This document shows, piece by piece, positions 10,778-23,200 of a DNA stretch of 64,000 nucleotides. Below the pieces are notes generated by a model, which searched no databases, was not told where the DNA came from, and saw only the letters and a list, made by a program, of their open reading frames with translations. A program made the position numbers and the translations under genes. How positions within the stretch are numbered: the stretch's first letter is position 1; each line of letters opens with the position of its first letter. Origin of the DNA: Sphagnum magellanicum (Eukaryota > Streptophyta > Sphagnopsida > Sphagnales > Sphagnaceae); the NCBI GenBank assembly GCA_021904315.1, contig CM038910.1, positions 6,076,001-6,140,000 on the forward strand. Direction: 5' to 3'.

Positions 10778-13335
10778 TTGGTCATGAGTCCAAGGCTAGG
10801 GTTGCTACAAAAGGATCTAAGGTTTATTTTGGTAAGAGAAACATAATGTATGTCATTAATAAACAATTGATAGCTAATGCATTTGGTGTCTATCAAAATC
10901 GGTATTTTGAGGATCCCAAAGAACAAGTGACCAAAACATTTGCACAAGAATTGTTGTTCAAACATGATATCAAACCTCCATACACCAATGTAGACTAATG
11001 GAATGTTAGAACATGTAAACTATGAATTATTATTCAATACCCTATAGTTATATCTGTGATTTACCAAAGGGAGAAGTTGAATTACATGAGCAACAAGAAT
11101 GCATTAACACTCATGAAAATAAAGGAGGAAATTGAAATAGATTAGGCATAAATTATGTTCAATAATTTGTGTAGTGAATTGGATAGATGGACAAGGATGA
11201 AGGAGAAAATGCAAATAGGGGGAAAGTAGGAAGATAAGAAATAAATTTGTCATTTGGCTTTGGTTTTGGAAAGATTGTTTAGATACATGCTTTAAGAGGA
11301 TTATGAGGCTACAATGAAAAAAACAACAAAAACTCATAAAAAGTCCAAGAGGTCTAAGGAGGAATTATAGCAGGTTTTAGATAGTAGGAGGGGAGCAACA
11401 AGGGGATTTCCAGGATTTTTACAAAAAATAAATAATAGATTTGAGGTTAGAGAAGGATTAAAACAATGGAGAAAGTCAAGAGAGGATGCAAGACCTTAGA
11501 AAGTCATGTGTGGAAATACCAAACCAATAAAAATTATAGCTCCACAAACAGTAACCAAACATATTCCATCCAAACCACATAAGGATCATAACTCAAAACA
11601 TCACTAAGAAAGGAAGGAGTAGTTGCAACAAATTAAATCATAAAAAAATAGATCACTTCAAGTGACAACAACACTACAAAAGCAACATGAATAGATGTAA
11701 TATGATGTAATGGACGATTTGTATGATTTTCATGCCCAAATGAAGGTCCATGAGGAGGCTCCAATTGTAGTACATGTCACACAACCACAGATAGAACAAC
11801 AATAGCCACATCCATATCAAGAACCACAAATGGTTGTATTAAGACAAATATTTAATGATTTTAGACCACTTGCCATAGTGTTACCACACAATAGACCAAG
11901 ATTAGTAGAAGGGAAAATGTTGGACATGGATATGGGCTTACAAATGAAGGACAAGGGAATGTCATCAGAAGATGTTTGGAAGGAGGAGACTCAACATGGT
12001 TTGACACCTAAATTTGTAGAAAAGTCGACAAAGGAAGTGCTCGAAAATAACAAGATTGTTGAGATGTTTCAAGCAATGGCAACTGTGAGTATGAAGATGG
12101 GTAATTTGGGTCTAGAAGTTCAGTCTTTAAAAACTAGGTTAACGGTAGTGGAGGGGGAAAACAAGGATTGTTGAAGCAAATGAAGCAATAGCAAGTAGGA
12201 TATGAGGAATACATATAATGAATAACAAATTGGGAAAAAAAAAGGAAACAAAGGAGAGAGTCAATGTAAAAATACTAAAGCTAGCCATAAAAAATAAAGA
12301 GTTAAAAAGGAGGATGGTGGAATGGATAGCTTTAGGAACCAAAGAAGAAAGAGGAGGCATGGAATGATGTAGACCATGCATATCAGAAGGCATTAATAAA
12401 GTATAAGCATAAGATTGAAGGCTTGGAAAGAGAGAGGGAATTGTGGTTACAAGAACATGATACTAGAAATCAAACCATGGAAAAAATGATGGTACAAATT
12501 TTACAAATGAAAAACATGATTTCAAGAGAGGAGTTCCATAGATAGAATACAGAGCAAGAGAAGGAACAAGTAGTCATAAAGATGAATGATTTAAAAAAGG
12601 AGATGGTTAAAACCAAGTCAAAGTTGGATGACTTGGTGGAGAAAAACAAGGATTTGGATCCATCATATGTCAACAATAGATTGGAAGAATACAATGAGCT
12701 GATACAATATTATTCCATACTGTGCACCAAACAACAAATGGATGATTCCAATGTTGAACTCGATGAGTGGTGGGAGTTGGCAGAAACTTAGTTCAAGGAA
12801 GAGATGTAGAGAAATTTGGTTGCACATAGAAGGGATGAGGACATTTATAGACGACATCTATATGTTTTTTAAAAAACCTTTCTAGATTTTATATATCACA
12901 ATCCAAATAGCTCAGAACCATCTAATCTAATACAAGAGGTGGAGGAAGCTAAATGCAATGGAACAATCAAGGAAAAACAAATAGAAGAACTACAAAATTT
13001 GAAAGGAGGAGGCCAAGATACTCCAACTATGGTAGCTGAAGAGCAAGCACAAAAAGTTTCACAATAGGAGGTTAAAATAAATACTGATGATATTGGCACA
13101 TAAGGAGTTAATTGAAGGTGTGGAGTAGGTGGTGGAACACACACAAGAACAAAACCAACAAGGTAAAGTAACGCCTATTTGAAATTTCAATTATTCAAGA
13201 GATTGTAGAAGTTGAGGGCCATACAAGACCACATATTGAGGGGCACGTAAAAATACTAGCAATTCAAAAAGAACATATCAAGCCACAAATGGCTGACACA
13301 ATGATATGAAAAGCAAGAATTTTTTTTATTGAAGC
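10778..13335 (+). pseudogene. Decayed ORF of unknown family, possibly gag-like
   Basis: The plus strand reads as one long degenerate coding sequence with scattered stops and small shifts. Open pieces include one ending at 10998 (RYFEDPKEQVTKTFAQELLF), 11830-12174 (114 codons) and 12582-12791. The middle and end are rich in Lys, Glu, Gln and Met with coiled-coil-like spacing (for example LKKEMVKTKSKLDDLVEKN). I see no protease, integrase, RT or RNase H motif. The frame runs to its end directly before a G-rich tract (about 13337-13346) that resembles a polypurine tract, which suggests a gag-only LTR element; this is inference. Confidence 0.5.
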
Positions 13336-13336
13336 G

Positions 13337-13346
13337 GAGGGGGGGT
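13337..13346 (+). promoter_or_regulatory. Possible polypurine tract and LTR start
   Basis: GCGGAGGGGGGG-type tract followed by TAATGTTACC, just after the end of the decayed ORF. This is the arrangement of a PPT followed by a 3' LTR. No partner LTR could be found in the window. Confidence 0.35.
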
Positions 13347-14470
13347 AATGTTACCTAATGAATGGAACAAATTCAACAAGACAATGATTAGTTAGTGAAG
13401 GACAAGGATGTAACAAGGCAGTTGATAAGCTTGTTAGGGCTATTTAGATTGTTGGTCATTTAATTTTGAATTATTTTTGGAGGGAAGAAAATTTAGGAGG
13501 TAGTTTTGGAATTTGTTGGAGTTAGAAGATTATTTTTGTATACACACAACAAAGTTATATTAGAGTTGCTACAATTAAAGTAAAGACAAGTGATGACATT
13601 TAAAGTTTTATTGGTATTGGAAAAACCATAAATTTTTCATGTTTTCAATTGTGATTTTTACTTTTAATTTTATAGATGTTGATATGTTCAATTTTGAATA
13701 TAAAGAGAGGTGTGAAATTAGTAAGGAAACAATGAATAGATATTATGGAATGTTATGTTTCTTCCAATGTAAAATCGAACTTTGACCACAAGTTTGGTTT
13801 AAATTAAGAATGAACAAGAACTTGGAAATAATAAACAACAACTGTGATGATATCATTGTTATTTTTTAAATCTACATAATTATTTTGAATAATGAAAAAA
13901 TAAGATTGTAAGTGTGGAAATGATCATTGGAAGTAGAATTTGTACTATTTTAAGTAGGTAGAAAGTAATTCAAGGGTAGAATTTGGCCCTACCATAAGCA
14001 TTAGGTTTTATAGTTTTAAAATTAAACTTTGTGCAACAAAATTTGTATTTCAATTTCTACATTTGAAAATACTACAAAAAAAAAACACAAATTTAATACA
14101 TTATAAATTGTAATAATAGTCCTACTATTTACATACATACACAAATCAATACAACAAAATCATTATCATTTTCATTATTTCAACAATAATTGAACAACAT
14201 TGGTTCAAAACATAATCAAAAGAAAAATTCATAATAGTTTTCATCTCCAAGTTCCTCTTCTTCTTTCTCCTATATCTCTAAAATCTATTTTTGTAATAAT
14301 AATCCCTTCTCTCAATCCTCCTCATGATCATCCTCATGGAAGAAAATTAATTCCCTCCAAAAACATAATTCAAACCTTTTTTCAATCCTAATCAATCCAT
14401 AATGGTAATACAAATCCTAATTAGTTCAAAACCATAGTACAATCTTAATTAGCCCTTAACATTACCCCCT
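13347..14470. other. AT-rich DNA between two opposed G-tract ends
   Basis: The left edge reads GGGGGTAATGTTA on the plus strand. The right edge reads GGGGGTAATGTTA on the minus strand (14458-14474). The sequences inside the two edges are not recognisably similar beyond this. The block may be two tail-to-tail LTR ends; no genes are seen. Confidence 0.3.
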
Positions 14471-14474
14471 TGTA

Positions 14475-16900
14475 TTTTGGATTTTGTCCTTGAAATCCTA
14501 TAATTACAAAGCATAAAAAGTAAACTTGCTAATATACTAATTTCATCCCATTCTATACTTGGGGTTCCATCCACATACAACTATATTGATCCTTGCATCC
14601 CCTTGTTATCCATTACTTGTTGAGTTTGTTGTTATTGTTCTTCCATCCAAGTTAGGTATGACCATTGTCCTCCTCTTCCTTTATAGAAACTTTAACAACA
14701 ATTGTTCTTTCATAATCTACAAATACATTAGTTGTTGTTATTGTCATGTATTCTACATATATGGGTTCTATAGACAAGGATTGTTTTCACTATTATACAT
14801 GAACCTCTTCTTCAACATGTAAGTGTTGGAATGACTTTTTGTTAGGCTATTACTTCTACTACTTCTAAGGCAACATCCTTCATTTTGCCTCCTTTCATTT
14901 CCACAAGAGGTGTTGATGTTTTTCCTTCTATACCTACAAGTTCATAGTTAGGACCCACTTCATGTTCATCCACAATAGGACTATATGCCCTATGTTACAT
15001 AGTGTATGGCAATGATAAAACAAGGTAGAACATAATCAAGATCTATTGGTAGATATTCAACAAAGGCAAAATGTAGATGGTTAATGAGTTGGATAAGATG
15101 AAGACATCTCATTAGTTGAGGATTCAAATTACTTTTGGAGGGGGAGGATTTAGCATGTAATTTTAGAGGTTGATGATTCTTGGGAAAATTGTTTTTTTAC
15201 ATAGAGAAAACTTAAAAAGTTGTTGGAGATCAATTTTATTTTATTTTATTTTATTTTGGCATAAATCATCCAAGCATGGAATAATTATGAATTGTCATCC
15301 ATGGAGAAGAGGGTGATATGTTGTTCTTCATCCATATATAAGAAAGGTATGAAAATTTTCATCCACTCACATTGAGGTTATGTGGTTACTTTCAAACCTC
15401 TAAACAAAAGGTTATGTCTGGTAACCAGCATCGTCTTTGGTTACCTAGTCCTTATGTCTTATGACTCTTGCGTATTGGGTTAGCAAGTTGTTAGTAGGTA
15501 GGTAGTAAAACCAACACTTACCTATTTATAAATTATAAACCCTCTAGCTACCTAGTAGTTACCTATTTTCTACCTATCTACCTATATATGAGACCTATTT
15601 TCCTACATAATTGGTTACGAAGGTGAAACCAAATATTGATTTAGTTGAAGTTCATCCACAACTGAGTAATAACGGGCATCAAAAGACACATAAACATAGA
15701 AACATAGGGCCATTTGAACTCCTAGAAATAAATAATAGATTGTAAGATGAACATGAAACCTTGAACTGAAACATGACCTTGATAGAGAAACATGGCCTTG
15801 ATACTAAAACATGACATATATAGAAACATAAAATTGAACCATGAAATTTATTAAAATACTATAAATATGAAGGAAGCAAAAAACCCAATTGAAAAATAGA
15901 AATTTAGATAGACACATTATCTTTGGTCCCAAAGGTTAAACCATGTGGAAGTAAAATACAATGTTGGAACATATTGAAATAGCTATGAAAATATGTTGGC
16001 AGCAAGTTTCAATATCCACTTCCACATCAGAACAATGTTCCTTATTACCACACTTGTCCATGTACTAACTAAAGTATTTTACAACTAAATATCCACATTC
16101 CCATGCTCCACTTATTTGGGCAATGGGACATGTACAATTGGCTTGATGCCAATAACTGCCGACTTGTTAGAATTGTGTGGTATGCCTTTTGTGTAAGACC
16201 ACCCAAGTGCTACACACTTCACAAATTGATTCACCTTCCATGTATTGTGATATCCAAAAATAGAATCAAAGTGTAATGTGTAGTGGAGTTCCAATATGAA
16301 AAGAGACCAATGGCTTTACTCATTGTATGGAAGCACCAAAGTGTTTTCCAACTTGTTTGTATGACAAAGGTTTCTAACACCCTATTAAGTAATCTTTTCT
16401 CATGCATTATGTTTGTCTATGCACATAAGATCTAATACTCGCGTAGTCCAATTGTGTACAATGTAGTAACATTTCTAAGTAATGGGTTTTTCCAATTGTA
16501 ACATAAATTGTAAATAAAAGTCTAGCAAAATGCCCCATAGTTCCCCTTGCTAATATAACAATGCTTTGAAATCATTGTCCTCTAGCCAAAGATGAATCTC
16601 CCTCTTTACATCACCCCCAAAGAATAGCACATAATTGTAAAGTTCATCCTTAGTTTATGTTTTAACCTTGCACATAGTTGTAGATTAGTGTCGAGGTCCT
16701 CAATTTTTTTCTTACAACAAATTTTTTCTCTATTTTCATGTTTTAGTAGTTTTATGTTCCATGTATCCATGTATTTGGAATAATGAAGATGTATGTTTTT
16801 GTCTATCTTTGTTTCTATGTATCTATGTATCTTTAATGTAATGGTTTTATGTATAGGTTTCAATGTTCCTTTAAATCTAGGTTTCTAATGATGCTATGTT
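14475..16900. other. AT-rich DNA, no gene seen
   Basis: Only short open frames without recognisable motifs. An (ATTTT)n run lies near 15230-15257 and a loose TACCTA/TAGGTA-rich patch at about 15490-15600. From about 15.7 kb the word AAACATG becomes very frequent. Confidence 0.4.
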
Positions 16901-16932
16901 TCTACAACTATATGTTTCATTGAATGTATGTT

Positions 16933-19900
16933 TCAAGTACATAGATGGTCATACCTTGCAGTCTTGAAAAGCTCAAGCAACTTGAAAAAATAGAAAAATG
17001 TTATTAGGAGATGTATGAAAAAAGGGAAAAAAATGGAGAAAGACATAGTTGAATTAGGAACTTGCCGTTTGGCTTTCATGAAGCGAACAAACCACTGGTC
17101 ATTTTTAGGTGGAGGCACCAACATAGAATAAAGTTTTTCTTTCGACAATGGTAGTGAAACTTCACTATCAAAACTTGAAGAACTTTTTATGACTATATCC
17201 CTTTTCTTCACAAGTGATTTCCTTGTTATTTTAGCATCGGCTTTCATTTTCCTAGTTTTTGCCTTTAATTCTTTATGCATTTGTGTTTGGGCTTTATGTT
17301 CCGTAACATCTATATCCTTTGAAATGTTCTTGATAACCTACTTAGGTGTTGCACAACTTGGGGTACCTTCTCCAAGTCCTTGTTGAAGAATGTGAAACAT
17401 AGTTTGGGCTAGCATCATTGCATTCACTATTGGGTCAATGGTCCCATTTTCATCAACATATGTGTTTGACCATGGTATATTTCCATGTATTGTGTCCTTT
17501 GGAAGCAAGATGCCGACTTGATCAGGTTCTAATGGCTTTGATTTGTGTGATCTTATTTGATTCCCATGTTAATTTCTAAAACATAATCCCCATGATGCTA
17601 TCCCATAACTTAATTTAGATCATGTATTGTCGAAAGTTGTTGAACAAGTTGATAAAAGGCATTGAATGTCTAACTAGTTTTGACATCCACTTCTTTGATT
17701 AAGGCAAAGTTGATTTTTATTTCCGAAGCATGGAAATCATATGATGCATGAACAATTATGCCTTCAACCCAATCCTTAACATCTTCATGATATTTCTTTG
17801 AAACATGATCAATTTCATCAGCACCCAACATGAGTCGAAGTTGTTCTTGGGTCCAACTCAAAACTAATAGGAACTAACATGCCAAATTGTTTGAGTTTGT
17901 CTTAGTTTGTGTTGAAATCTTGCAAAGCTTTCATGGTTTCATCAACATTCATTACTTAGATTGGAATCAAGACTTGATTCTCCAAAACATGGACGACATT
18001 TGCTTCTTTGAAAACTGAAATGTGAACCTCTGAAACATGTATATTTGAAATGTGAACCTTTGAAACCTATGTATTTGAAATGTGAACCTTCAAAACCTAA
18101 ATATTCGAAACCTAAACCTTTAAAACTTAGACCTCTAAAATTTCAATGTTCAAAACTTGAGATTTTCAAGCTTGAACTTCCAAAATGTCGACCTTCAAAA
18201 ATTCGAATTTCTTTATATCAAAAAGATGATGGTCTTTCACTTGTAAAACATCATTAGGGATCACTAAAACTTGAAGTGTGACTTCCAAAACATGATGATT
18301 CATTGGCGAGATGTGATTCAAGGTATTCACATCTACCATATCTGCATATGTTTTCACCACATTTTCTAGGTTACTCTCTATTTCAAATGTTTTGTGATGT
18401 GAGTTTTTTGTTTTTTGACCTACTCCTTGTTTGAACTCTCTTTTGGTTGGATCAAATCTGCTTCATTTTTTTCACAAACTTAGATGCCCTATCCAATGGC
18501 CACGAAGTTGGATGGTGCTTGCAAGGATAACATTGTTGGAGCACCTTCAATTGTAAGGTGAATGAGGAATAAAGAAACATGTTTTTGTTATACCACCTTG
18601 TCCAATGCAAACATAGCTTTGTGGGGGAGATTAGTTAAAACATTTGGAACTTGGAGGCACACCCCAATGCACATTTATCCATCCCATGTCTATGTCCTCA
18701 TGACATCAAAAATATTTCCTTATGTTTAGAAATGAAGCTTCTCCTTGTTCCTCATTTGTTTGCTCCCAAATTTCTTAGAACAATGCAATATCTTTGTGCA
18801 CCATATCCTTTACTACCTTAATCTATATAGTAGCAAAAAAAACATCTTGAATAGATTAGCTGATGGTGACATGAACCTTTCATACATGGCCGTTATTTTT
18901 TCGTCCCTTCCCCCAAATAAAAGGTGACCATCTTGCTTTAATATATCGACAGCTTTTTGCCAAGCACAATAATATTCCACTTTCCTCGTCTTTCTAATGG
19001 ATGCCATGTTAACACCTTAGAGTGGGCATGCACAATTAACATTCTTATCAAACAAATGCTATAAAAAAAAACTTTTACTAGCCAAACTTCCCAAGGAACA
19101 TTCTTAAAAGGTGTTTTCCTTTGTAGAAGGTTACATGCAATTATTTTAGCCTCCTTGGAAGAATGCGACCAAGGGAGCTCAGGCCTCTCTGTCATAGGTA
19201 AACATTGGTCATTATTAATAATATGCCATAAAAGATTCCAATCCCATTTTATAACCTCAATTTTTCTTGCATTGGCCATATCAAACTCTTTGAGGCGTTT
19301 AACAACAAAGCTAAACCTTTGTTGTCTTAAGTTATCTTTGTGTTCATTTTTCGCCTCATTGAACCATTGTAGGCATTTTTGATACTTTAGAAACTCATGA
19401 AAGGAATTGGCTAATGATTGTTTGTCGCCAACTTCTAAAAGGTCCATTGTTTGGGAGACTGAAGCAGCAACCTCATCTCCATGTTTAGCCTGCATTCAAC
19501 CCAACAATGAAAATTGTATTAACATATACATAACAAACATATGAAAAATACAAAAAATGAATAAGAAGTAACAATTAACATGTTACTTAAATCAAGATTC
19601 TATGTTATTCAACCAACTTTGTTGAAACATGTTATAGGCATGTTTCGGGGTATTCGTGGGGTGATAGAAACATGGCACCACCATGTTTCAAAAGACATGG
19701 AGTGGTTTTGTTTTGGGGAATTAAAGCATCTACCATGACACCTACTGAAAACTTAATAATGGAAAAGAACAAAAAAAACCTAAAAAGAACATGGATGTGA
19801 AACATAATGTGAATGAATATACTAGAAATGAATCTTTAACCTTCAATGATGTTGAAACACCAGTGATGGAAAATTTAAAACACGCATATGTATCCGAAAT

Positions 19901-20218
19901 ATAGATATGGCATGAAGGTTGAACTAAGTGATTGAAGTGACTATAAAATGCATATGTTCAAAATCATATGTAAATGTGAATGTATTACAATGGATCAATA
20001 TGGTGAGAGTAACTAAGTACCACTTTGTTTCCTTGCATGAAGTTTTTGAATGTGCAATAGGAAACAATGTTGAAGTTTGAATCATGAACAAGGGTACCCA
20101 AAGTCTTTGCAAATTCTTTTTTATTTTGCGATTCCAATCCCAATTGATAAAATTGCATTACAATAGATGCCAAATACCTAGTGTTTTTATAAATTTTCCA
20201 AGAAACACTAATTTGCAT
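16933..20218 (-). pseudogene. Decayed gene of unknown family
   Basis: Several minus-strand segments have clear protein-like composition but lie in shifting frames separated by stops. From 5' to 3' they are: 20218-19985 (begins MQISVSWKIYKNTRYLAS); 19495-18938, the longest (185 codons, with KWDWNLLWHIINNDQCLPM and PFKNVPWEVWLVK); 19007-18813 in another frame (KVEYYCAWQKAVDILKQDG), which continues the previous piece; an in-frame 30-bp repeat region at 18016-18200; 17861-17670 (WTQEQLRLMLGADEIDHV); and 17280-16933 (Lys-rich, ending with FVRFMKAKRQVP). I do not recognise a family. It is broken throughout, so it is a pseudogene or an old element remnant. Confidence 0.5.
18016..18200 (-). repeat. 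Diverged 30-bp tandem repeat, about six copies
   Basis: Units start at 18016, 18046, 18076, 18106 and 18136 with an exact 30-bp period (plus-strand core TGAAATGTGAACCT), fading towards 18200. On the minus strand each unit is ten codons and reads approximately VSKVHISN followed by two variable residues, which fits the decayed minus-strand coding region around it. Confidence 0.8.
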
Positions 20219-23200
20219 TTTGAGAGTTCCTGAAACACAATATCAACCTCTCACAAGGCTTTGTTCTCGTAAAACACCCTATCAAGCTCTATTTTTTCTT
20301 CCTATCCCCATCATCTCCATTTGGTTTTTTGGGAGTTGATGTTAGGGTGTGCAATTCCTTTATGTTGGTACCCATATTTCTTGATGGTGAAGTTTTATTC
20401 AAAACCTTTGTCTATTTTGACTCCTCACTTTTCAAATCATGATCTAAATGTAGAGACCTTAGCAGGTAAATGCATTTGGAGATGAAACATATTATACCAC
20501 AAAAACACACCAATTAAAACTTATTAAAACATGGCAATTAGCACCACTGAAACATGGTTATTAAAAATCGCTAGCTTTTATTCTAGGTTTGCTTACTATG
20601 ATAGTTAAACATGATCATGTCCACGGACGAATGATGAAATTTCCCTAGATGTGTTTCGAAACATGATAATTGACAAAGAATTTTGTAATTTGTCATTGAA
20701 ACATAAACTTACCTACTGATATCATAACATGTTTCTTTGGAAAGTGATAGAATGTTGAAACATGGAATCTTATTCGTTGATTGAAACATGATATTTTTGT
20801 TGAAAAAACCTAAAACTTTTGAAATTTTGGGGACCAAAAGCTAACTCATTATATCAAAATATGTTTCACATGAATTGATATGGGCTATTTTTCAATTGAA
20901 CACTAGAAATTAAACAAATATTTTACGAGCATTTTACAATTGTTAAATTGAATCTTGTCGAAACTTAAGGAAACATTACAATGTTGTATATTCAAACAAA
21001 GAAGGTGTGATCCAATGCCACTATGTTGCAATTTCTCTTAAATGATAGGTTCCAACAAAATGGGGCACTCAAGTATCCTCTCTAACTTTGAAATTTGTTT
21101 GACTAATTGGCCTCCATGTTTTGTGCGACATTTCTTATAGACAAAGATTTGTGTGTATAGTTGTATTTTTAATATAACATGGGAACATGTGAATTAATTT
21201 GAAATTAATCCAATGAATAAAAAATTAATAAAAGCACTCATTAACATTATAATGCTTGCTTTTAAGTAGTAAAAAAAATTGTAAATGGATTTCATTTTTT
21301 TTTAAATGACTTTTTTTGCCAAATGTTTAACATGAACCTTAATAAAATAGTATGAAGAAAATTTTAAATTTTTTTGAAGATTTTTTCAAAAATATTTCAA
21401 AAATATTCTAAGAATATTTCCCCAAAAGTAGTCACAAAAGTAGTCAAAAAGCAAATAGGTGTGGCTCATGTTATCCTATTTACATCCAAACCTTTTACTT
21501 GTGAAGAATTTTCTAATGCATTTTCCAAGTATGGTTTCAACTTTGAAATTGGTGATTAGATAATAAAGTTATTCGTAAACTTACGAAAAAATGGTGTTGC
21601 AACCCCCTATTTGGTCACATGAGGGATGAGATTTCAAAACATAAGAAAAAAAATACACTAGGCTTCAACAAGGTATGCAATTGAGTCTAACAATAAATTT
21701 GGTGTTAACTTAGTATACCTTGTGTAACAAAAAATAAGGGCATAACAAGTTTCAAAATACCCACTGATTATGGATCAGCAATGCAACATTAGCTATGTAT
21801 ACAAAACATGCAAATCATAAATTCATCCAACAAACTCATAAAGGTGTCCAAATTTATAAAAGATATGTTCTAATTTTGTGAAATCTACTAAATATAGTGG
21901 TCAGACTGTTTCAACTTCATTCTCTTTAGCATTAATTGACCATATTTGCACATCATAAGTTTTTCTCACTTCCAAACCACCCATAACATAAATAGTTGTA
22001 ACAAAATATCCCAATATAACATTCACAACACCCACACTAGAACATCCCACATAGATCCAAATTAATAGATGAAAACTACAATTCAATAAAGACGGATGAA
22101 GTTCAAAAATTGTAATGTAGAAATCCCAACTATCCTGCATGCAAACTTTAGGAAGTTTGACAAATACAGCCACAACGCCCATGCTGGAACAACCCAATAG
22201 AACCCAAATGAACAAATTAAGCTCACATTCAAAGGTCCCAAATTGTTGAATACTCTCTTCCTTCAAACAAGATACTTAAACCACCCCAACATAATGCCCA
22301 TTCATGCAAACTCCTTTGCCACGATGGTAGCTCACACAATCTTTAAGTCTTTCATCATCCCCTTCATCATGGACCTAGGTCTGTAATAGTACACATCATT
22401 AGAGGTCTATAGCATAAAAGAAAGAACTATCATCACCTCCCTAGAAAAACAAAATTTGTTCTTATTTCTGGCATTCATCCCTTCAACACTAGTCTAACAC
22501 CCCAAAAACTCAAAATACAAATCCCACACAACATAGGTAAAAATCCAAAAACACCTAGCTACACAAAGCGCTTGACATCCTTGCTGCTTAAGTTCTACAA
22601 CCATCCCATCTTCATTGATGTCCAAACAAAAAATCCTCATAGCCACCTTGCTCCACACACAACATGTCCAGAGTGGGCACCAAAAAAAATTCAAGCGTCG
22701 TTGATCATAAACACTCACAAGTCCATAACCTGCAAAAGAACAAACAAGCACAAAGACAGAAACCACACATCTCACACATTGCTTCCCATCACCATCAACC
22801 GTCAAGAATTTGTCATCTTGCTTTCGGTGTTGATGTGATGTTTCATCCACCTCGGTTTCCATCCCTAGATTTTTCATCACACCTGTCCTTTCTTGTCTTG
22901 AACGCCTTCAACCAATCACTGCTGCTGCTAAGTGTACTGTAGAAAATGTTCTCGACATTGGTGCATTTAATCCTGAGTCTCAGTATTTCATACCCTTATT
23001 TAATAAAATTTTATGACTTTGGGGACAACAGCCAGGAGGGGATGAAGCATCAATAGAGGGCTGTAACTCAGGCCCAACAGGACATGACTTTACGGATAAC
23101 TCTAATATGTAAAATTTTTCCATCTTATATATTAATGCGATCACAGGTCAAAACTAGTTCTGTGATTTTTTAGAACCATCAATGAAGGGTCCACTTACCC

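Noticed and set aside
15660..20900. GAAACATG words as heat-shock-type elements
   Set aside because: They are scattered through decayed coding DNA without the phased inverted array of a heat-shock element and without a nearby promoter.
22494..22942. Overlapping 88-128 codon ORFs on both strands
   Set aside because: No domain, no start context or splice support; composition looks like random open frames in a slightly GC-richer patch.
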